64,000 nucleotides of DNA from Miscanthus floridulus (lineage: Eukaryota; Streptophyta; Magnoliopsida; Poales; Poaceae). Where the stretch lies: the NCBI RefSeq assembly GCF_019320115.1, contig NC_089593.1, positions 15,528,789-15,592,788 on the forward strand, given 5' to 3'. The position numbers and the translations under genes are program-made. This document shows, piece after piece, positions 12,501 to 24,085 of the stretch. Position 1 is the stretch's first letter. Every line of letters begins with the position of its first letter. Below the pieces are notes generated by a model. The model was not told the origin of the DNA. It was given only the letters and a program-made list of their open reading frames with translations, and ran no database searches.

Positions 12501-15500
12501 GCTTGCTTGCTCCATGGCGCCTGTGATTTCTCTCCTCCCGTTCCGCTGCCTCCACGGCGTGTCTCCACTCTCCAGCTGTGCAAGGTCAGCGTCTCATAGT
12601 GTAGCATCACATTTGCCTTCTGAGTCTCAATCTGATTGGAGTCTGGCCATGAGACGAGCTGATGTGCCGGCGCAACTGGAGACATCTCGCCATGGATGGC
12701 GCTGCAGAAGGTTGATTTGTTTCAACAACTCTGTTTTTCTGGACTGTTAGACTGTATATCTGTATGCAACTATAGAGTATCATTTGCCATCTAGATTTGG
12801 AGTATATCAATGGTAGTTTCTACTTGATCTTGAGTTGAGGAGTGTCCGGTGTACTGGTTGTTGAATACTTGATGTTGACTGTGATTTTGTAAACTAAAAG
12901 GTGTGCTTTGATCTATTGATTCATTTAATTCTGGACGATTTTCGCTGATTTCTTCAAAAATTCCGTCATTTTCTTCAAATTTCGGACATATTTTGGTATT
13001 CCTTCAAAGTTAGTTTGGGCATTTTTTGAACCGAGAAAATCCGAAAATCTCCGAAATTCATGAAGTTCGTTTCTACCGCTGGGCACCGTTTTTTCCCCCC
13101 AGCAAATGGTAGCCTGAACCCTGCTGAAGAGCTCACATGCTCCCTTCCTTCCCCTTCTCATTGATCTGTCCCATACTCTTATCTCCTTTCTACTCCTAAC
13201 AATCAGCAGCTTCTGCAGAATAAAAAAGCATTACTGAAATCGTGATAGAGCTCTGTAGCCTGGGTATCAGCAGTGACTCCACTGCACGCCTGCAGTGGCA
13301 TAATGATTGGCCATATGGTTTTACTACTGTATATTTTAGCTTAGTCTTGAGGGATGCATTTTGTAATTGTGTTTGTTCATCTTGCACTTGGCGATAAGAG
13401 GAAAAAGTCAACTAATGGAAACAATAGAGTAATCCAGACAATACTTGGATTCAGAACCATGTATTTGCATATGTAGGGCCTGTTTGGCACAGCTCACAAC
13501 AGCTTCATGAGCTGTTGTGAGCTGTTTTTTTTTGCCAAACACCTATTTCCAAAACAGCTTCATGGGTAAAGCTGTTTTTCTTCTTTCACAAAGGGTTGTG
13601 TTGAGATGAAGCCGAAAAAAGTAGCTTATCCCAGCTTTCCCTACCATCAGTGGGGCCCAGCCTGTTCAATCTCCAATTTGGCCCCCAACGAGATGAGCAG
13701 AGGCACGTGCGGAGGACCGAGCCAAGGCACGGCATCGCCGTCGAGCCAGGTGCGGGCGTTGTCGCTGTCGTCGGGCCAGGGCGCGGGCACCGCCGCCTGG
13801 CCGGAGCGCCACCGCCGCCGGGCACAAGCTGCCGCGTTCTGGGCTGCGAGCGCGGGCACCGCCAGGGCGCGAGCTGCCGAGGCACGGTGCGAGCGCGCGC
13901 ACCGTCGCCGGGCCAGGGCGCGGGCAACAACGCGCCACCGCCTGGCCGGAGCACCGCCGCCGCCGGGCATGAGGTGCCGCGCTGCAGGTGCCTGGGGCTA
14001 CCAGCGTGGCCAACGCTGGGCGCGCGAGTTGCCGCGGCCGCCAGGAGCACGGGGCGAGCACGGCCACCAAGGCACCGCCAGGGCGCAGCTGACGGGGCGG
14101 CTCGCGGGCGCGGGCCGCCGGGATAGGTCGGCGCGGGGGGCGCGAGCTGCCGGGAGGGGCGCCGCCATGGGGGCGTGGGCCGCCGGGGGCACGGGCCGCC
14201 GCCGTGGTGGCTCGTGGGCACATGGGCGCGGCCGCCCTTTGTCGTGAAGAAAATACCGAGGAAGAAAACGAGAAAAAAAAGAAAAAGAAAACACTAAGGG
14301 TATTATAGTAATTTTTTCCTGGTGAAGCTGTTTTGGTCTAATGTGTGAAGTTGTTTTGCTAAACAGTTTTCTAAAAACAACTTAGCTTCACCTAGAGAGC
14401 TGCTCATGAAGCCATTTTGCAAAAAAAACAGCTTCAATGGTGAAGCTGAGCCGTGCCAAACAGGCCCATAATTGTGCAAGTCTGGATGGAACTCTGCAGT
14501 TTGTATCTCCAGAACCTATGTTTAATGACGTACAGTAATACTTCTGTATTTGCATCTTAATATTATAATTACCATATTATCTGATGGAAGTGCTATAAAT
14601 AAATTGAAGTAGATGTATACTTTATCATATAAAAATAAATTAAACTTAGAAAACGAAAATCCCATAGGATCCTGATCCTACAATACGACCCTACTCGTCA
14701 AAAACGATCCTACCACGAATCCTGATCCTAAGAACCTTTCTCATGTCTGTATTGAATTCATGGCTGAATGTTTATTTAGCAGGAGTTGTTCAAGCTTGTA
14801 TGATTGGGGTGTGTTGTGGCTTTGATGTTCTGATGAATTATTTCTACTTTCAGGTCAAGGAAATTCTTGAGCAGATATTGCAAAGTCATCCTAAAAAGAC
14901 ATCAAAGGTTCTTCTAGTAGTCGCAAGTGATCAAAAAGCACGACACATGTCATCATCGCTTAAGCTGAAAAATTGCACAGTGATTGATGACTCACAGGGC
15001 AGCTCTTTTACCATATGCAGCAGGTACAGTGAATTAAACAACATTGTAGTTTTTCTGAAATTTCCAGTCTCTGCATGCAAACTGAACAAACTTGTCAATT
15101 TATTAGCAAAGCCTTTCAGTTTCCAATCTCTGCATGCAAACTGAACTGAACTTGTCAATTTAATAAAATACTGTGAGAAGAACTTTGGGTTTCAGTCAGT
15201 CCTAAAGTAGTTTTAATCACCACATTATTATCTTTTGACTGAGAGTACTGTTTAACTCATATCCTTAACTTTGACATTGTAAATGCATTTGTATTTGTGC
15301 AGTGTGGGGCTGATGAATGTCATTGTGAAAGATCGGGAGAACATGGCAGTGACAGATGTAGAGGAATTTGAAACAGTGTTGGTGGTGGATCTGCCTCCTT
15401 CAGTCGACGAATATGTTGAGATCCTCACGGGGGCTGCTCTTCATGTGATTGGAGGCGAAGTGCATAGTATATTCTGCGACACTGATGCTTCTATTGCGAA

Positions 15501-15573
15501 ACCTCTGGCTGAGCTTCTTGCAGATTGCAGTCAGGTGGTGCCCGACTTTCTCAAAAACCTGGAGCCTTCATAG
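9502..15573 (+). CDS. Cms1-family protein (putative 90S pre-ribosome/U3 snoRNP-associated), six exons
   Basis: Predicted exons with GT-AG borders and consistent phases: 9502-10254, 10357-10445, 10600-10699, 10914-11168, 14854-15023 and 15303-15573, giving about 545 residues. Start chosen at ATG 9502 because it has G at -3 and +4 and begins a basic nuclear-type N-terminus (RKRNRVRRKRL at 11-20, SKRRRKSGKRR near 37-47, GKKRKV at 68-73) followed by an Ala/Lys/Asp-rich linker to about 140. The rest fits the CMS1 family (yeast Cms1, human CMSS1), which is related to the DEAD-box helicase fold: ATPERL (292-297) corresponds to helicase motif Ib and VIDG (315-318) sits where DEAD would be, so ATP hydrolysis is unlikely. 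Family members are linked to 90S pre-ribosomes in the nucleolus. Intron 4 (11169-14853) carries two inserted elements. The frame is intact throughout. Confidence 0.87.
11430..12110. mobile_element. hAT-like non-autonomous element in Cms1-like intron 4
   Basis: Ends resemble each other as inverted repeats (AGTGTTAAAAAAACGC at left; GCGCCTTTTGTAACCTTGCT at right) and are flanked by ATGATCC at 11423-11429 and 12111-12117. The right end is rich in GGCGCCT/TAGGCGCC motifs, and 11443-11525 holds a tandem pair of about 40-60 bp (GCAATTAAATGCTTAAA). The TSD size suggests the hAT superfamily. The termini are imperfect, so the limits may be off by a few bases. Confidence 0.5.
13476..14467. mobile_element. 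Non-autonomous DNA element with very GC-rich core, in Cms1-like intron 4
   Basis: Inverted ends GGGCCTGTTTGGCACAGCTC (13476) and GAGCCGTGCCAAACAGGCCC (ending 14467) match at all but a few positions. The subterminal zones repeat AGCTTCA and AGCTGTT motifs. The core (about 13650-14240) is extremely GC-rich, built from degenerate GCCGCCGGGCACGAGCTGCCG-like units and open in several frames at once. No clean target duplication was found. A shorter relative lies at 19639-19823. Confidence 0.65.
15054..15169. repeat. Tandem duplication in Cms1-like intron 5
   Basis: Two adjacent diverged copies of a roughly 60-bp unit, each containing TCTCTGCATGCAAACTGAAC and ACTTGTCAATTTA. Confidence 0.75.
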
Positions 15574-18500
15574 CAGACTGTACACAATCAGAGTAGTCAG
15601 ATCATATCTTGGTGATTCGGATGAGGCACCGCAGTTCGTGGCACTTAATTGTCACCAAGCAATTTTGATATTTGTGTGTGTGCGCGCGCGCGCCCGTGCG
15701 GGTTGGGTTCTACATGTTATTCTCATTTGTCAGCGCAACATTGGTATTCAGGCCTCGACCTTGATATGTACTAATGTACTATTATCTCATACATTGTGAA
15801 ATGTGAATGCCTTGAAGCCCTTTTCTTGGGAGAACTCGAAGTGCTGCATGTTCATAGGACGGCGGTCTCTATTATTGTCAATTTTGTCAAAGGAACTGTG
15901 TCAGTCATCAGGGACCTCCCTTTGCCCCCAGCTTCCTTTGTCCAAAGGCAAGCTGAAAAGAGGCCTACGCTACACTGATAGATCTTGGGACCTTTAAAGT
16001 GCATCAATCAAAATGTCAAAGACACAGCTTCTTTTAATCAAGTTCTTTTCACATCTTTAAAGTACTCATCATCTTGCTGGCTCATCTCTCTGGATGTCAG
16101 CTCAACGGATTCTTGAGCTGACTGCTGCTGAGTTGGTGGCCGCAACTAAAGGGGCTGTGAGCTCTGAGCTGTGCACCGGCCAGCACCTTTGCCGTTCCGG
16201 CCTGGTTCTGAAAGGTTGGTCGGAGAGCGGGATGGCTGGATGCTCATGGGTAGATCACCGGTGGCAGATCTTGCTGGTGACTCGGCCGGGACCATGCTGT
16301 GCAGCAGATTGCACGTCAGTCCAGCGAGGAAACAAAGTTCTGTTACACGTAACGTGACTATAGCTCGACAACGATGTCTCCTTTCTTGATTGATTCCTCT
16401 GGTATCATAGCAGTCAGTCACCTTTGTTTCATCGTGTTTCTGTGGTGTCCAATGCTGGAACTGGAGTGAAATGTTCGTTCTGATCTTGAATTCTTGAGAG
16501 CAGTCGTGGACGCTTGAAGCTGAAGCTGAAGCTCGTCTTGTCGTGGCGACCTATAACGATGCTGAAGCGAAAAATGTTCGACCTGATCTGCAGTCACCAA
16601 ACCAACAATTTCAGTGGACGGCTTCGCTCCATCAGTGAAGGCAAGGTATTCTTTCTTTCCTCTTCTTTTTCAGATCACAGGCAACTCGCGCCGTGCACGT
16701 CGACCTTCGCCGCCACCGATGGAACATTTGTCTAATGCGTCCACATCTTTGGACTTTGGGGTTATTAGAGTTCTGGCATGCCACATGCTTGAACGAGCTT
16801 ATCCCCCTGTAAAGGCCTGTCCTACTCCTACACAAGTTTGCTTTTCAGCAGCAAGTTTATGAGTGCCTGTTCGGCTGGTATTAAAGCCGGCTACACTCGG
16901 CTGAAGCTGTTTTGTTGTGAGGGAAAAATACAGTAGATTCTAGCTGATAAGCCGGTTGATAAGTTCATCTTCATCTGCAAACTAGCTTCATGATGCCTTT
17001 TTCAGCAGGTACGGAAGGGAGAAGAGAGGAGCATATAGATAGAGCATATCTTGGCAAGGTTGCCATCATGCCCATCCAAGCTCCTCAGTTTCATGATGCT
17101 GAAAGCATAGAGGCTCCATGGAGAATCTGCCTAGTAATCATGGTTCAAACATGCTGAAGTTGTTATTTTAAATGAGTTCTATGTCTACTCCTTTTCAATG
17201 CTATCTGTAGGCGTAGGCAACGTTAAAATTCACAGCGACGACAAAAAGTGGATGCATTGGTACGACATGCTCGACTTCTTGTAACATATATATATACACA
17301 CATATTCTCAACTTTTAAAAAGCTCGACTTGCGGGTAAGACAACCCCCAAGCATTGCATTAAGAAGAAGACATTCTTACGCAGATCGAGAAAATCTCCGA
17401 ATCTTTGCCTCACTCATACACATCAGCACCATAGCCCATGTGAGAACGACCGCGACCAGAGCCAGGGCTTAGATCTATGCTTCAGCGTGAGACAGGACAA
17501 AGGGATTTTTTTTAACCCTAACCTAAAATTCGCTTCCATGGCGAGTCAATACTTACACCACCTAACCAACTCAACTAGAAGCCCTTTCACCATTCTTAAC
17601 TTTACAATAACATTCACTAACTTTAGCATAAATTTTAGGTCATGTTTGGATCCACAGGTCTAATGATTGTTAACTAATTTTTAGTCCCTAAAGATCCAAA
17701 CAAATGATGGTAACCAAATTAAGAAGGTGAGAACTGCTCCAGGACTCCTCTTTCTAAAAATTGTGTGGATCTCAAAGCAATCAAGCAAATTAATTAAATA
17801 ATTTTATTAAGTATTTTCTCCTGGGTCCCACTTGGGCCTGGCTCGGCCAAACCCAGCCCGTGCTCAGCCCAAACTCATCTCTCCCCCGATCCCCTTCGTT
17901 CCGTGCCCGTTCAAAGCATTTCCGCGAGGTCCGAGTTCCGGCGGGAGCTCGCCGCCGGTTCCGCCCTCCTCGTTTCCGTGGCCGGCAAATCCAGTCCAGA
18001 CTAGTTCTACCCCGATCCTCTTTGTATGGATCTTGCTTTTTCCCTTGCGTTGGTAGCCAAACGAGTGCACCTCCTGGACACCGCGACCACGGCGACACCT
18101 CCAACTCCGTCGTCGATGGTCATCCAAGGCCCCCTTCTGGATCCCTTTGTTTAGCGCTTTCCCATTTCGCGTGAGGGGGGAACCGTTCCATTCCTGGAGA
18201 GGAGGCCCGGCGGCGCCATTCCATTACGCATCACCCTTTTTTGTCTGATCGTTCTTGTAGCGATTCGTATAGATTTTTCTTAGTTCAGCACCTGTTTTTT
18301 CAAAGCAAAGATCTTGTAATTGTCAATGCGTCGTAGGTTCCATGCCCTTACTGTTACTGATATCTTGGATATCTCTGAACCCGTCATGACTCATGAGTAG
18401 GTTCCATGCTCCTACTGATATCTTGGATATCTCTCTGAACATGCCATGAGTAGGTTCCATGAGACCATGACTGTAAACATCTCGAGGATGACAATTCCAA

Positions 18501-19421
18501 AGCTCTATATATCCCCAAATGCGGAAGCTTGACCACTTCCCCAATATTGTACAGTGCATAGATAGCTTAAGTATGAAATTTCAGAAAATTGGAGATAACA
18601 TGCAAAGGAAACCTTGTTATCAAAGTAAGGAGTGTCAGAAATCATTGAGTTAATTGAGGCAACGTATCCAATTGTTCCTCTTAATCCACCAGTGCTCTAC
18701 CGCAGATGATTCAAAAACGATTGCTTCAGAATTGAGCTTTCACATTTATCCAATGACACTTGTTCTGTCAAGTTTGATTAATCATTAATCTTCTGCCCGG
18801 AAACGATGGGCACTCGCATTGCATGGATATATAGTTCCTTCAGAACTGGGAGAAAATCGAATGTATGTTTACTCCTTCAGAAGATCAATTAGTCTGTTTT
18901 CACTGAAATATCCGTGGATTCTGGCCCTATGTCTATTATGTGTTTTGTACTGTAAATGCTAATTCTGGACCAGACTAGTTCACTTGCATTTGATAGATAA
19001 TATATTCAATTCTTCCGTTTTCATCCCTAAGAAATAAGCCTGCGCAAGCGGTGAGGACAACATTGCCCGTGTGCGGCGGTTCCTCGCATCTTACAGAGTT
19101 ACAGGCATGGCGCTACAATCAGCTACACATGAGCCTGCGGCGGTGCCGAGAGAGCAGAGGTGGCGGTGCGCTCCCGGCGGAACTGGTCGCTCTTTGCCGG
19201 GAGTTCCTATCTGGAAATCGAACGACACCTCGTCGAAGAGGGCTGGAGATGCTGCCGTGTTCTCTTGTCGGCTGCCCGTGCACGAGGAAAATAATCCTCC
19301 GATGCACGCCACGTTGCGGAGGTCCACTCCTCGCAGTCGCAGGTCCGCTCCTTAATTAACTTAGCTGCTTTCAGATCCGTGCAAACTTTTAAAAAGAGGA
19401 GTATTGGAGCAGTTCTCGTAC
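15574..19421. other. Downstream and intergenic region, no gene recognised
   Basis: Begins with the 3' region of the Cms1-like gene, including a (TG)n(CG)n tract near 15675-15695. 16868-16990 resembles one end of a MITE (TGCCTGTTCGGCTGG). 17639-17710 looks like a truncated Tourist MITE (GTTTGGATCC / GATCCAAAC). 17830-18200 is GC-rich and could be an untranslated exon or gene relic. Several short open frames here are not recognisable. Confidence 0.5.
18330..18462. repeat. Tandem repeat of about 65 bp
   Basis: Two units, each containing TAGGTTCCATGC, then CTGATATCTTGGATATCTCT and a CATGAGTAGG junction; a third partial unit starts at about 18449. Confidence 0.75.
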
Positions 19422-19638
19422 TCCCTCCATCCGTGAATACAGGGCGTAACTGCTTTTTTTTTTAGTCCGGGAATACAGGGCGGCGGCGGTAGTTCACGCG
19501 CGCATGCAACATTTAACTTGCGTCGTCCTTCTCCTCGGCTCCCACGCTGCATGCAGTTGGCCGTTACTCACAGCGCATGCATATGCATGTTCTCTCGAGC
19601 GAGACTAGTACTCCTACTATACGAAGGCAAGCACTGTA

Positions 19639-19823
19639 AGGGCCTCTTTTGGCACGGCTTATCTCGGTTTTGGCTTCATCTATTTTACGTAAATTGAGGC
19701 ACTGTAGTGTGAAGTCGTTTTGTAAGTCGGGGTTAAAATGAACTAGAAGTCGAAAAAAGCCAGTTTTTCTGACTTCACCGGCTTTGGCTTCACCGGTGAA
19801 GCCGTTTTGGATGAGCCGTGCTA
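19639..19823. mobile_element. Short MITE related to the 13476-14467 element
   Basis: Left end AGGGCCTCTTTTGGCACGGC and right end GCCGTTTTGGATGAGCCGTGC share the GGGCCT-TTTGGCACGGCT terminus of the larger element, with AAGTCG and AGCCAGTTTT subterminal motifs. The right terminus is degenerate. Confidence 0.5.
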
Positions 19824-20107
19824 ACTTGCGTGCTTGCACCTTAGCTCACAACATTTTTGTGCAGCGACGAAGATGGCAGAGGTGGCTGGGGCACAAGCAA
19901 GGCAGCAGCTCGCCAGTGCTCGGCGCATGCGTCGGAAGGCACAGAATGAGCTCGGCCGTGTTCCAGTGCTCCGTGTCTGCGCCATCCGCATGCGACGGCA
20001 AGCGCAGGTCGAGCATGGCCGCGCGCGAGCGCTCCGTCTCCGTCAGCAAGTGGAGCTCCGCCGTGCGGGAGCTCTGTCCATGCAACACTGGTGGAGCTCA
20101 TCCGCTC

Positions 20108-20353
20108 ATGATCATGGACGAAAGTGAAGCGGCCGGTGACGATCACGGCACCGACTCCGACAGCATTTGGTACGTTCCAGACTCACTGGCCAGCGACACC
20201 TGTGTTCCAGATTCATTCGAGGACATCGAGGAAGAAGCTAGAATTGCTGCACATGTTGCTATTGAAGCAGAAAAGGATGAGAAAGCCCTTGCGATTGTCC
20301 GTCCAATGATGTTTAAAATCATCTTCCCTAATTTTCCTGAACTACACAAGTGA
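20108..20353 (+). CDS. Unrecognised 81-residue open frame
   Basis: Starts at ATG 20108 and runs to TGA 20353. The product is acidic (GTDSDSIWYVPDS, then EDIEEEARIAAHVAIEAEK) and ends PNFPELHK. The frame continues upstream without an ATG into GC-rich sequence. It lies between the probable mariner end and the mariner transposase 3' end on the opposite strand, so it may be a captured host exon or chance. I do not recognise a family and assign no function. Confidence 0.25.
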   Translation: MIMDESEAAGDDHGTDSDSIWYVPDSLASDTCVPDSFEDIEEEARIAAHVAIEAEKDEKALAIVRPMMFKIIFPNFPELHK

Positions 20354-20435
20354 TGCGAAACGAGCAATGGTGTACTCTTGTTTTTTTATCTAATAGGTTA
20401 CATGCAGTAGGAGTACATTTTTGTGAAACACTAAG

Positions 20436-22328
20436 CTATGCAGCGATGAAATTCACTGCATCTTGATAAATTTCCTGATCTACTTGTTGCCTTATTGGAA
20501 GTTGATGAATTCTCTCTAATGTACCCTTCTTCATATGAGGGATAGCATAATGTTGCCCTCCTTTTGCACGCATAATCTCTATCATGCACCCCTGCAGTGT
20601 TAGGAATACTCGGTTTGACCTGTCCACCTGATATTCTAAATATGCTTTGATCACATTCGACTCAATTTCTTGGATGTTTGATGGAGATGACTTTTCAAAC
20701 AATGCCTGCAGAGCTGCAAAAAAACCTAGATCCAAAATATTAAGATCCGGAGAGTTGGGTGGCTGACACATTAGCCGTATATCCCACCCATCTGCTTGTG
20801 CAGCACGACAAAAATCTGGATCATCAACTGCAATATCCGTCTTCGCGTTATGTTGTTGGATGAATATACGACATCCTTGTTCTTCAGCATGCCATTTTTC
20901 TTTGATGGCCGGCAAGACCTTTTCAATGAGAAGCTTTCGGATAGTATCTCTCGTGACCGATGTCATGGCCTTCAGCTGCATGGTTCCTGTACATACAACC
21001 ACGTAAGTAGAGTAACCAAGATTAGTAGAGTAATCCTAATTTAAGTAAAATTAAACAGCTTACTCCTAGGCCTATTGGGACTTCGCCTCTTGGCTGGCTC
21101 CAAGTAAGTGAAGGGAAAAATCCCTATCTTGCCATCAAATATGCATACGCCATTCTCAAATCTTGGGCGGGTTTTCACGCCTAAAAACATCATCTTTTCA
21201 ATGAAATTTTTGCTCTTCACAGTTCTTCGAGGGATCTGTTTGCCAGGCGCCAAGTAATAAATTTGGTTTTTCTTTGTCCTATAGAACCATTTCTCATCTA
21301 TGTAAATGACATTGTATAAAGATTTGAAGGTTGGATCATCTGGTATGCTTTGACTGTCAAGCATATTTACGCAAAATCGCACACGTTCCTTCATGTTTTG
21401 TTCTGTTAAGGTGAACTTTATGGCATTTGTATGACGCCTAAACTTTCCTTCTTTGAGCCGGTCATGCAATGTGCTCTTTGGCATATGCAAGGCGTTGGCT
21501 AGGTCACGGACGGTATGACGCTGTCTAAGCGGCACATCTTTTATGGCATCTGGGTTAAATGTTTTTTTACCACAATTTTTTGTTGTTGTTTTCGAAAGCT
21601 AAAATTCCACCACCAGTTTGTCTAGTTCGCCATACGCGCTGGATAACTCTCCACGGAACCCCCGTATCAGCAGCAACGGACTTCGTTACTCCCTCCTTCA
21701 TCATGCCTGGAGCTGATCTTTCTAAGCACATGGCATAGATGATCCTTTTTATGTCAGGAGGGTAGTGCCTCCTCCTCTTGATATTGTTAGGAGTGCCTAC
21801 ACACACACAAAAAACATGCTCGTGTTCAAATAGCCGTACGTGCATGGGACATGCAGCAACAAAAACAAATGAGAAAAAACGATGACGCCTGCATCAGAAC
21901 GTCCATCGGGTACCAACCTGAATCGAATGCCATGAAATCAACTTCATCGGCAGCGGCGTCATTTTGGTCCATGGCATGTGCACCGTTGTCCGTTTCTTCA
22001 GTTTGGTCCATGGCGTGTACACCGTTGTCCGCTTCTCCAGCTTCAGGTTGAGCCACGGCGTCTCCTTCGGCTCCAGCTTCATCTGTGCCATCAGCTGCGT
22101 CGTTGTCGCTCTCGTCGTCATCGCCATCACCTGCGATGGATGCCGCTGAACTATTACACTTGGAAAGGCACACATGGGAACACAATCGAAATATAGAAAC
22201 GGAAACCAGGAATGAGTACCTTCGTTGCCAGGGTCCCAAACGAAATCATAGTTTAAATCAAGTATGCCTCCTTCAAATTCCTCAATTTCATCCCAATAAA
22301 TAGGCTGATTCAGATCTAGACCGGGCAT
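20436..22328 (-). pseudogene. Mariner-like (DD39D) transposase, catalytically dead
   Basis: Transposase of the plant mariner type. The N-terminus starts at ATG 22326-22328 (MPGLDLNQP, acidic). A second acidic exon covers about 22150-21920, then a helix-turn-helix exon (NIKRRRHYPPDIKRIIYAMC) with GVPWRVIQRVWR. A further helix-turn-helix zone (PKSTLHDRLKEG) lies from 21535. The first catalytic Asp is in YIDEKWFYRTKK. The second motif reads IFIQQHNAKT, so the usual Asp is His. The third is NSPDLNILDLGFF. A 1-nt frame break lies in an A-rich run near 21580, between the helix-turn-helix exon and the rest. An intron (about 21050 to 21001) precedes MQLKAMTSVTRDTIRKLL. The frame break and the Asp-to-His change both argue against activity. 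Confidence 0.87.
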
Positions 22329-22499
22329 TATGAGTAGAGGGAAGATTAGAGGAGTAAGATGTGGTGTCCACTGTGAATAAGTATTCCCTGTATTTATAGG
22401 AGGAACATACCGAAGGCATAGGCCGCGGCGCCACATGCAAATCAATTTCCATTAGCGCCAATGAAAATTTTGTAGGTGCCGAGCACTACCGGAGACGGC

Positions 22500-24085
22500 T
22501 TCTTTGCCGCGTGTCTCAGACTTTACCGAGTGCTTTTTATCGGGCACTCGGGAAAGCAGCTGTTTGCCGAGTGCCAGAGAGAAAGCACTCGGCAAACAAC
22601 TGGCACTCGGCAAAGAGGTGAGCACTCGACAAACAATAACACTTGGCAAAGAGATGGTTTGCCGAGTGCTCAGCACTCGGCAAACCAGAACACTTAGCAA
22701 AGGAACGCCTCCGTTAACGGCCGACAGCCTCCGTTAATCCTTTATCGAGTGTCTTCTCCTGACACTCGGCAAAGAGGCTCCTTTGCCGAGTGTCATTTTT
22801 TGACACTCGACAAACCATTTTTTTTACTTTTGACCTCCAAACTTTTTCTGCAGTCCTCATACAATACCTGGTAGTCCATGTTCCAATGTGGCACATTTCT
22901 CAGACTTTTTCTATATTTATTTAATTTATTTCATTTAATTGAATTTTCTTAGATAATTCAAATTATAACTGCTAGTCATTCGAATAATGAAAAAAAATGA
23001 ATGGAAAATGATATTCATGTTATTTAGTATAATATGAGGCCGTATCCAGAAACAGACCACCAATTTCGAACATCTTGTTCACGAAACATGACCACGAACT
23101 TGCGATCGAGTTGTTTTTAAATTCTATAAAAAGCAAACGAAGTCCGAAAATCATGAAACTTGTCAAGATGTCAAGATATCATATGTGGAGGCTGTGATAA
23201 AAAATTGAGGAGGTTTTGCGCAAGTTGTCACGTACGATGCTTACCACCTCGTCGGCCTCTTCACGAAATCATGAAACTTCTTCGGAGATTCTTCGGTTTG
23301 CAAGCATCGTACATGACAACTTGCGCGAAACCTCCTCATTTTTTTATCACAGCCTCCACATATGATATCTTGACAAGTTTCATGATTTTCGGACTTCGTT
23401 TACTTTTTATAGAATTTAAAAACAACTCGACCGCAAGTTCGTGGTCATGTTTCGTGAACAAGATGTTCGAAATTGGTGGTCTATTTCTGGATACGACCTC
23501 ACATTATACTAAATAACATGAATATCATTTTTCCATTCATTTTTTTTATTATTCGAATGACTAGCAGTTATAATTTGAATTATCCAAGAAAATTCAATTA
23601 AATGAAATAAATTAAAGAAATATAGAAAAAGTCCGAGAAATGTGGCACATTGGAACATGGAGTACCAGGTATTGTATGAGGACTGCAGAAAAAGTTTGGA
23701 GGTCAAAAGTAAAAAAAAAATGGTTTGCCGAGTGTCAAAAAATGACACTTGGTAAAGGAGTCTCTTTGCCGAGTGTCAGGAGAAGACACTTGGCGAAGGA
23801 TCCTCTTTGCCGAGTGTTATGACGTCTGACACTCTGCAAAGATTTTTTTAAAAATTTTAAAAACCCCTCTTTGCCGAGTGTCAGCCCGATTGGTACTCGG
23901 CAAAGAATTTTAAAAAATTAAAAAATACTTTGCCGAGTGCCAGATCGGGGGCACTCGGCAAAGAATTTTTTTTAAAAAAAAACCCTCTTTGCCGAGTGCC
24001 AGGCCAGGTGGCACTCGGTAAAGAGGTGGTTAAAAAAAATTAAAAAAACATTTGTCGAGTGCCAGATCGGGGGTACTCGGCAAAG
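22500..24085. repeat. CACTA subterminal repeat array, left end of copy 2
   Basis: Many TTTGCCGAGTG / CACTCGGCAAA units in both orientations, at 22500-22820 and 23720-24085, separated by the AT-rich arms of the large inverted repeat. Presumed binding sites for the element's own DNA-binding protein. Confidence 0.88.
22741..23810. repeat. Large inverted repeat (about 500-bp arms) inside CACTA copy 2
   Basis: Left arm about 22741-23240, right arm about 23299-23810, loop about 58 bp. Arm landmarks: GACCTCCAAACTTTTTCTGC against GCAGAAAAAGTTTGGAGGTC; AACATCTTGTTCACGAAACA against TGTTTCGTGAACAAGATGTT; TTGCGCAAGTTGTCACGTAC against GTACATGACAACTTGCGCGA. Mismatches are few. A transcript through it would form a long hairpin. 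Confidence 0.88.

Larger units (their letters stand above)
19422..22483 (-). mobile_element. Plant mariner-like element, inactivated, right end interrupted
   Basis: Encodes a plant DD39D-type mariner transposase on the minus strand (20436-22328). One terminus is likely at 19422, where TA is followed by CTCCCTCCATCCGTGAATAC, the Stowaway/mariner-type end in grasses. The opposite terminus is not seen: the CACTA element begins at 22484, just upstream of the transposase start, and no matching end appears after 30006. A GGGCCT-type MITE (19639-19823) is nested in the 3' flank. The exact limits are inferred. Confidence 0.6.

Noticed and set aside
13586..14294. Overlapping long open frames on both strands in the GC-rich block
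   Set aside because: Extreme GC content removes stop codons. Content is low-complexity Ala/Arg/Pro/Gly and lies inside a bordered transposable element.
22484..24085. CRISPR-like regular repeats
   Set aside because: Spacing is irregular, units occur in both orientations and the context is a plant CACTA element; no cas genes.
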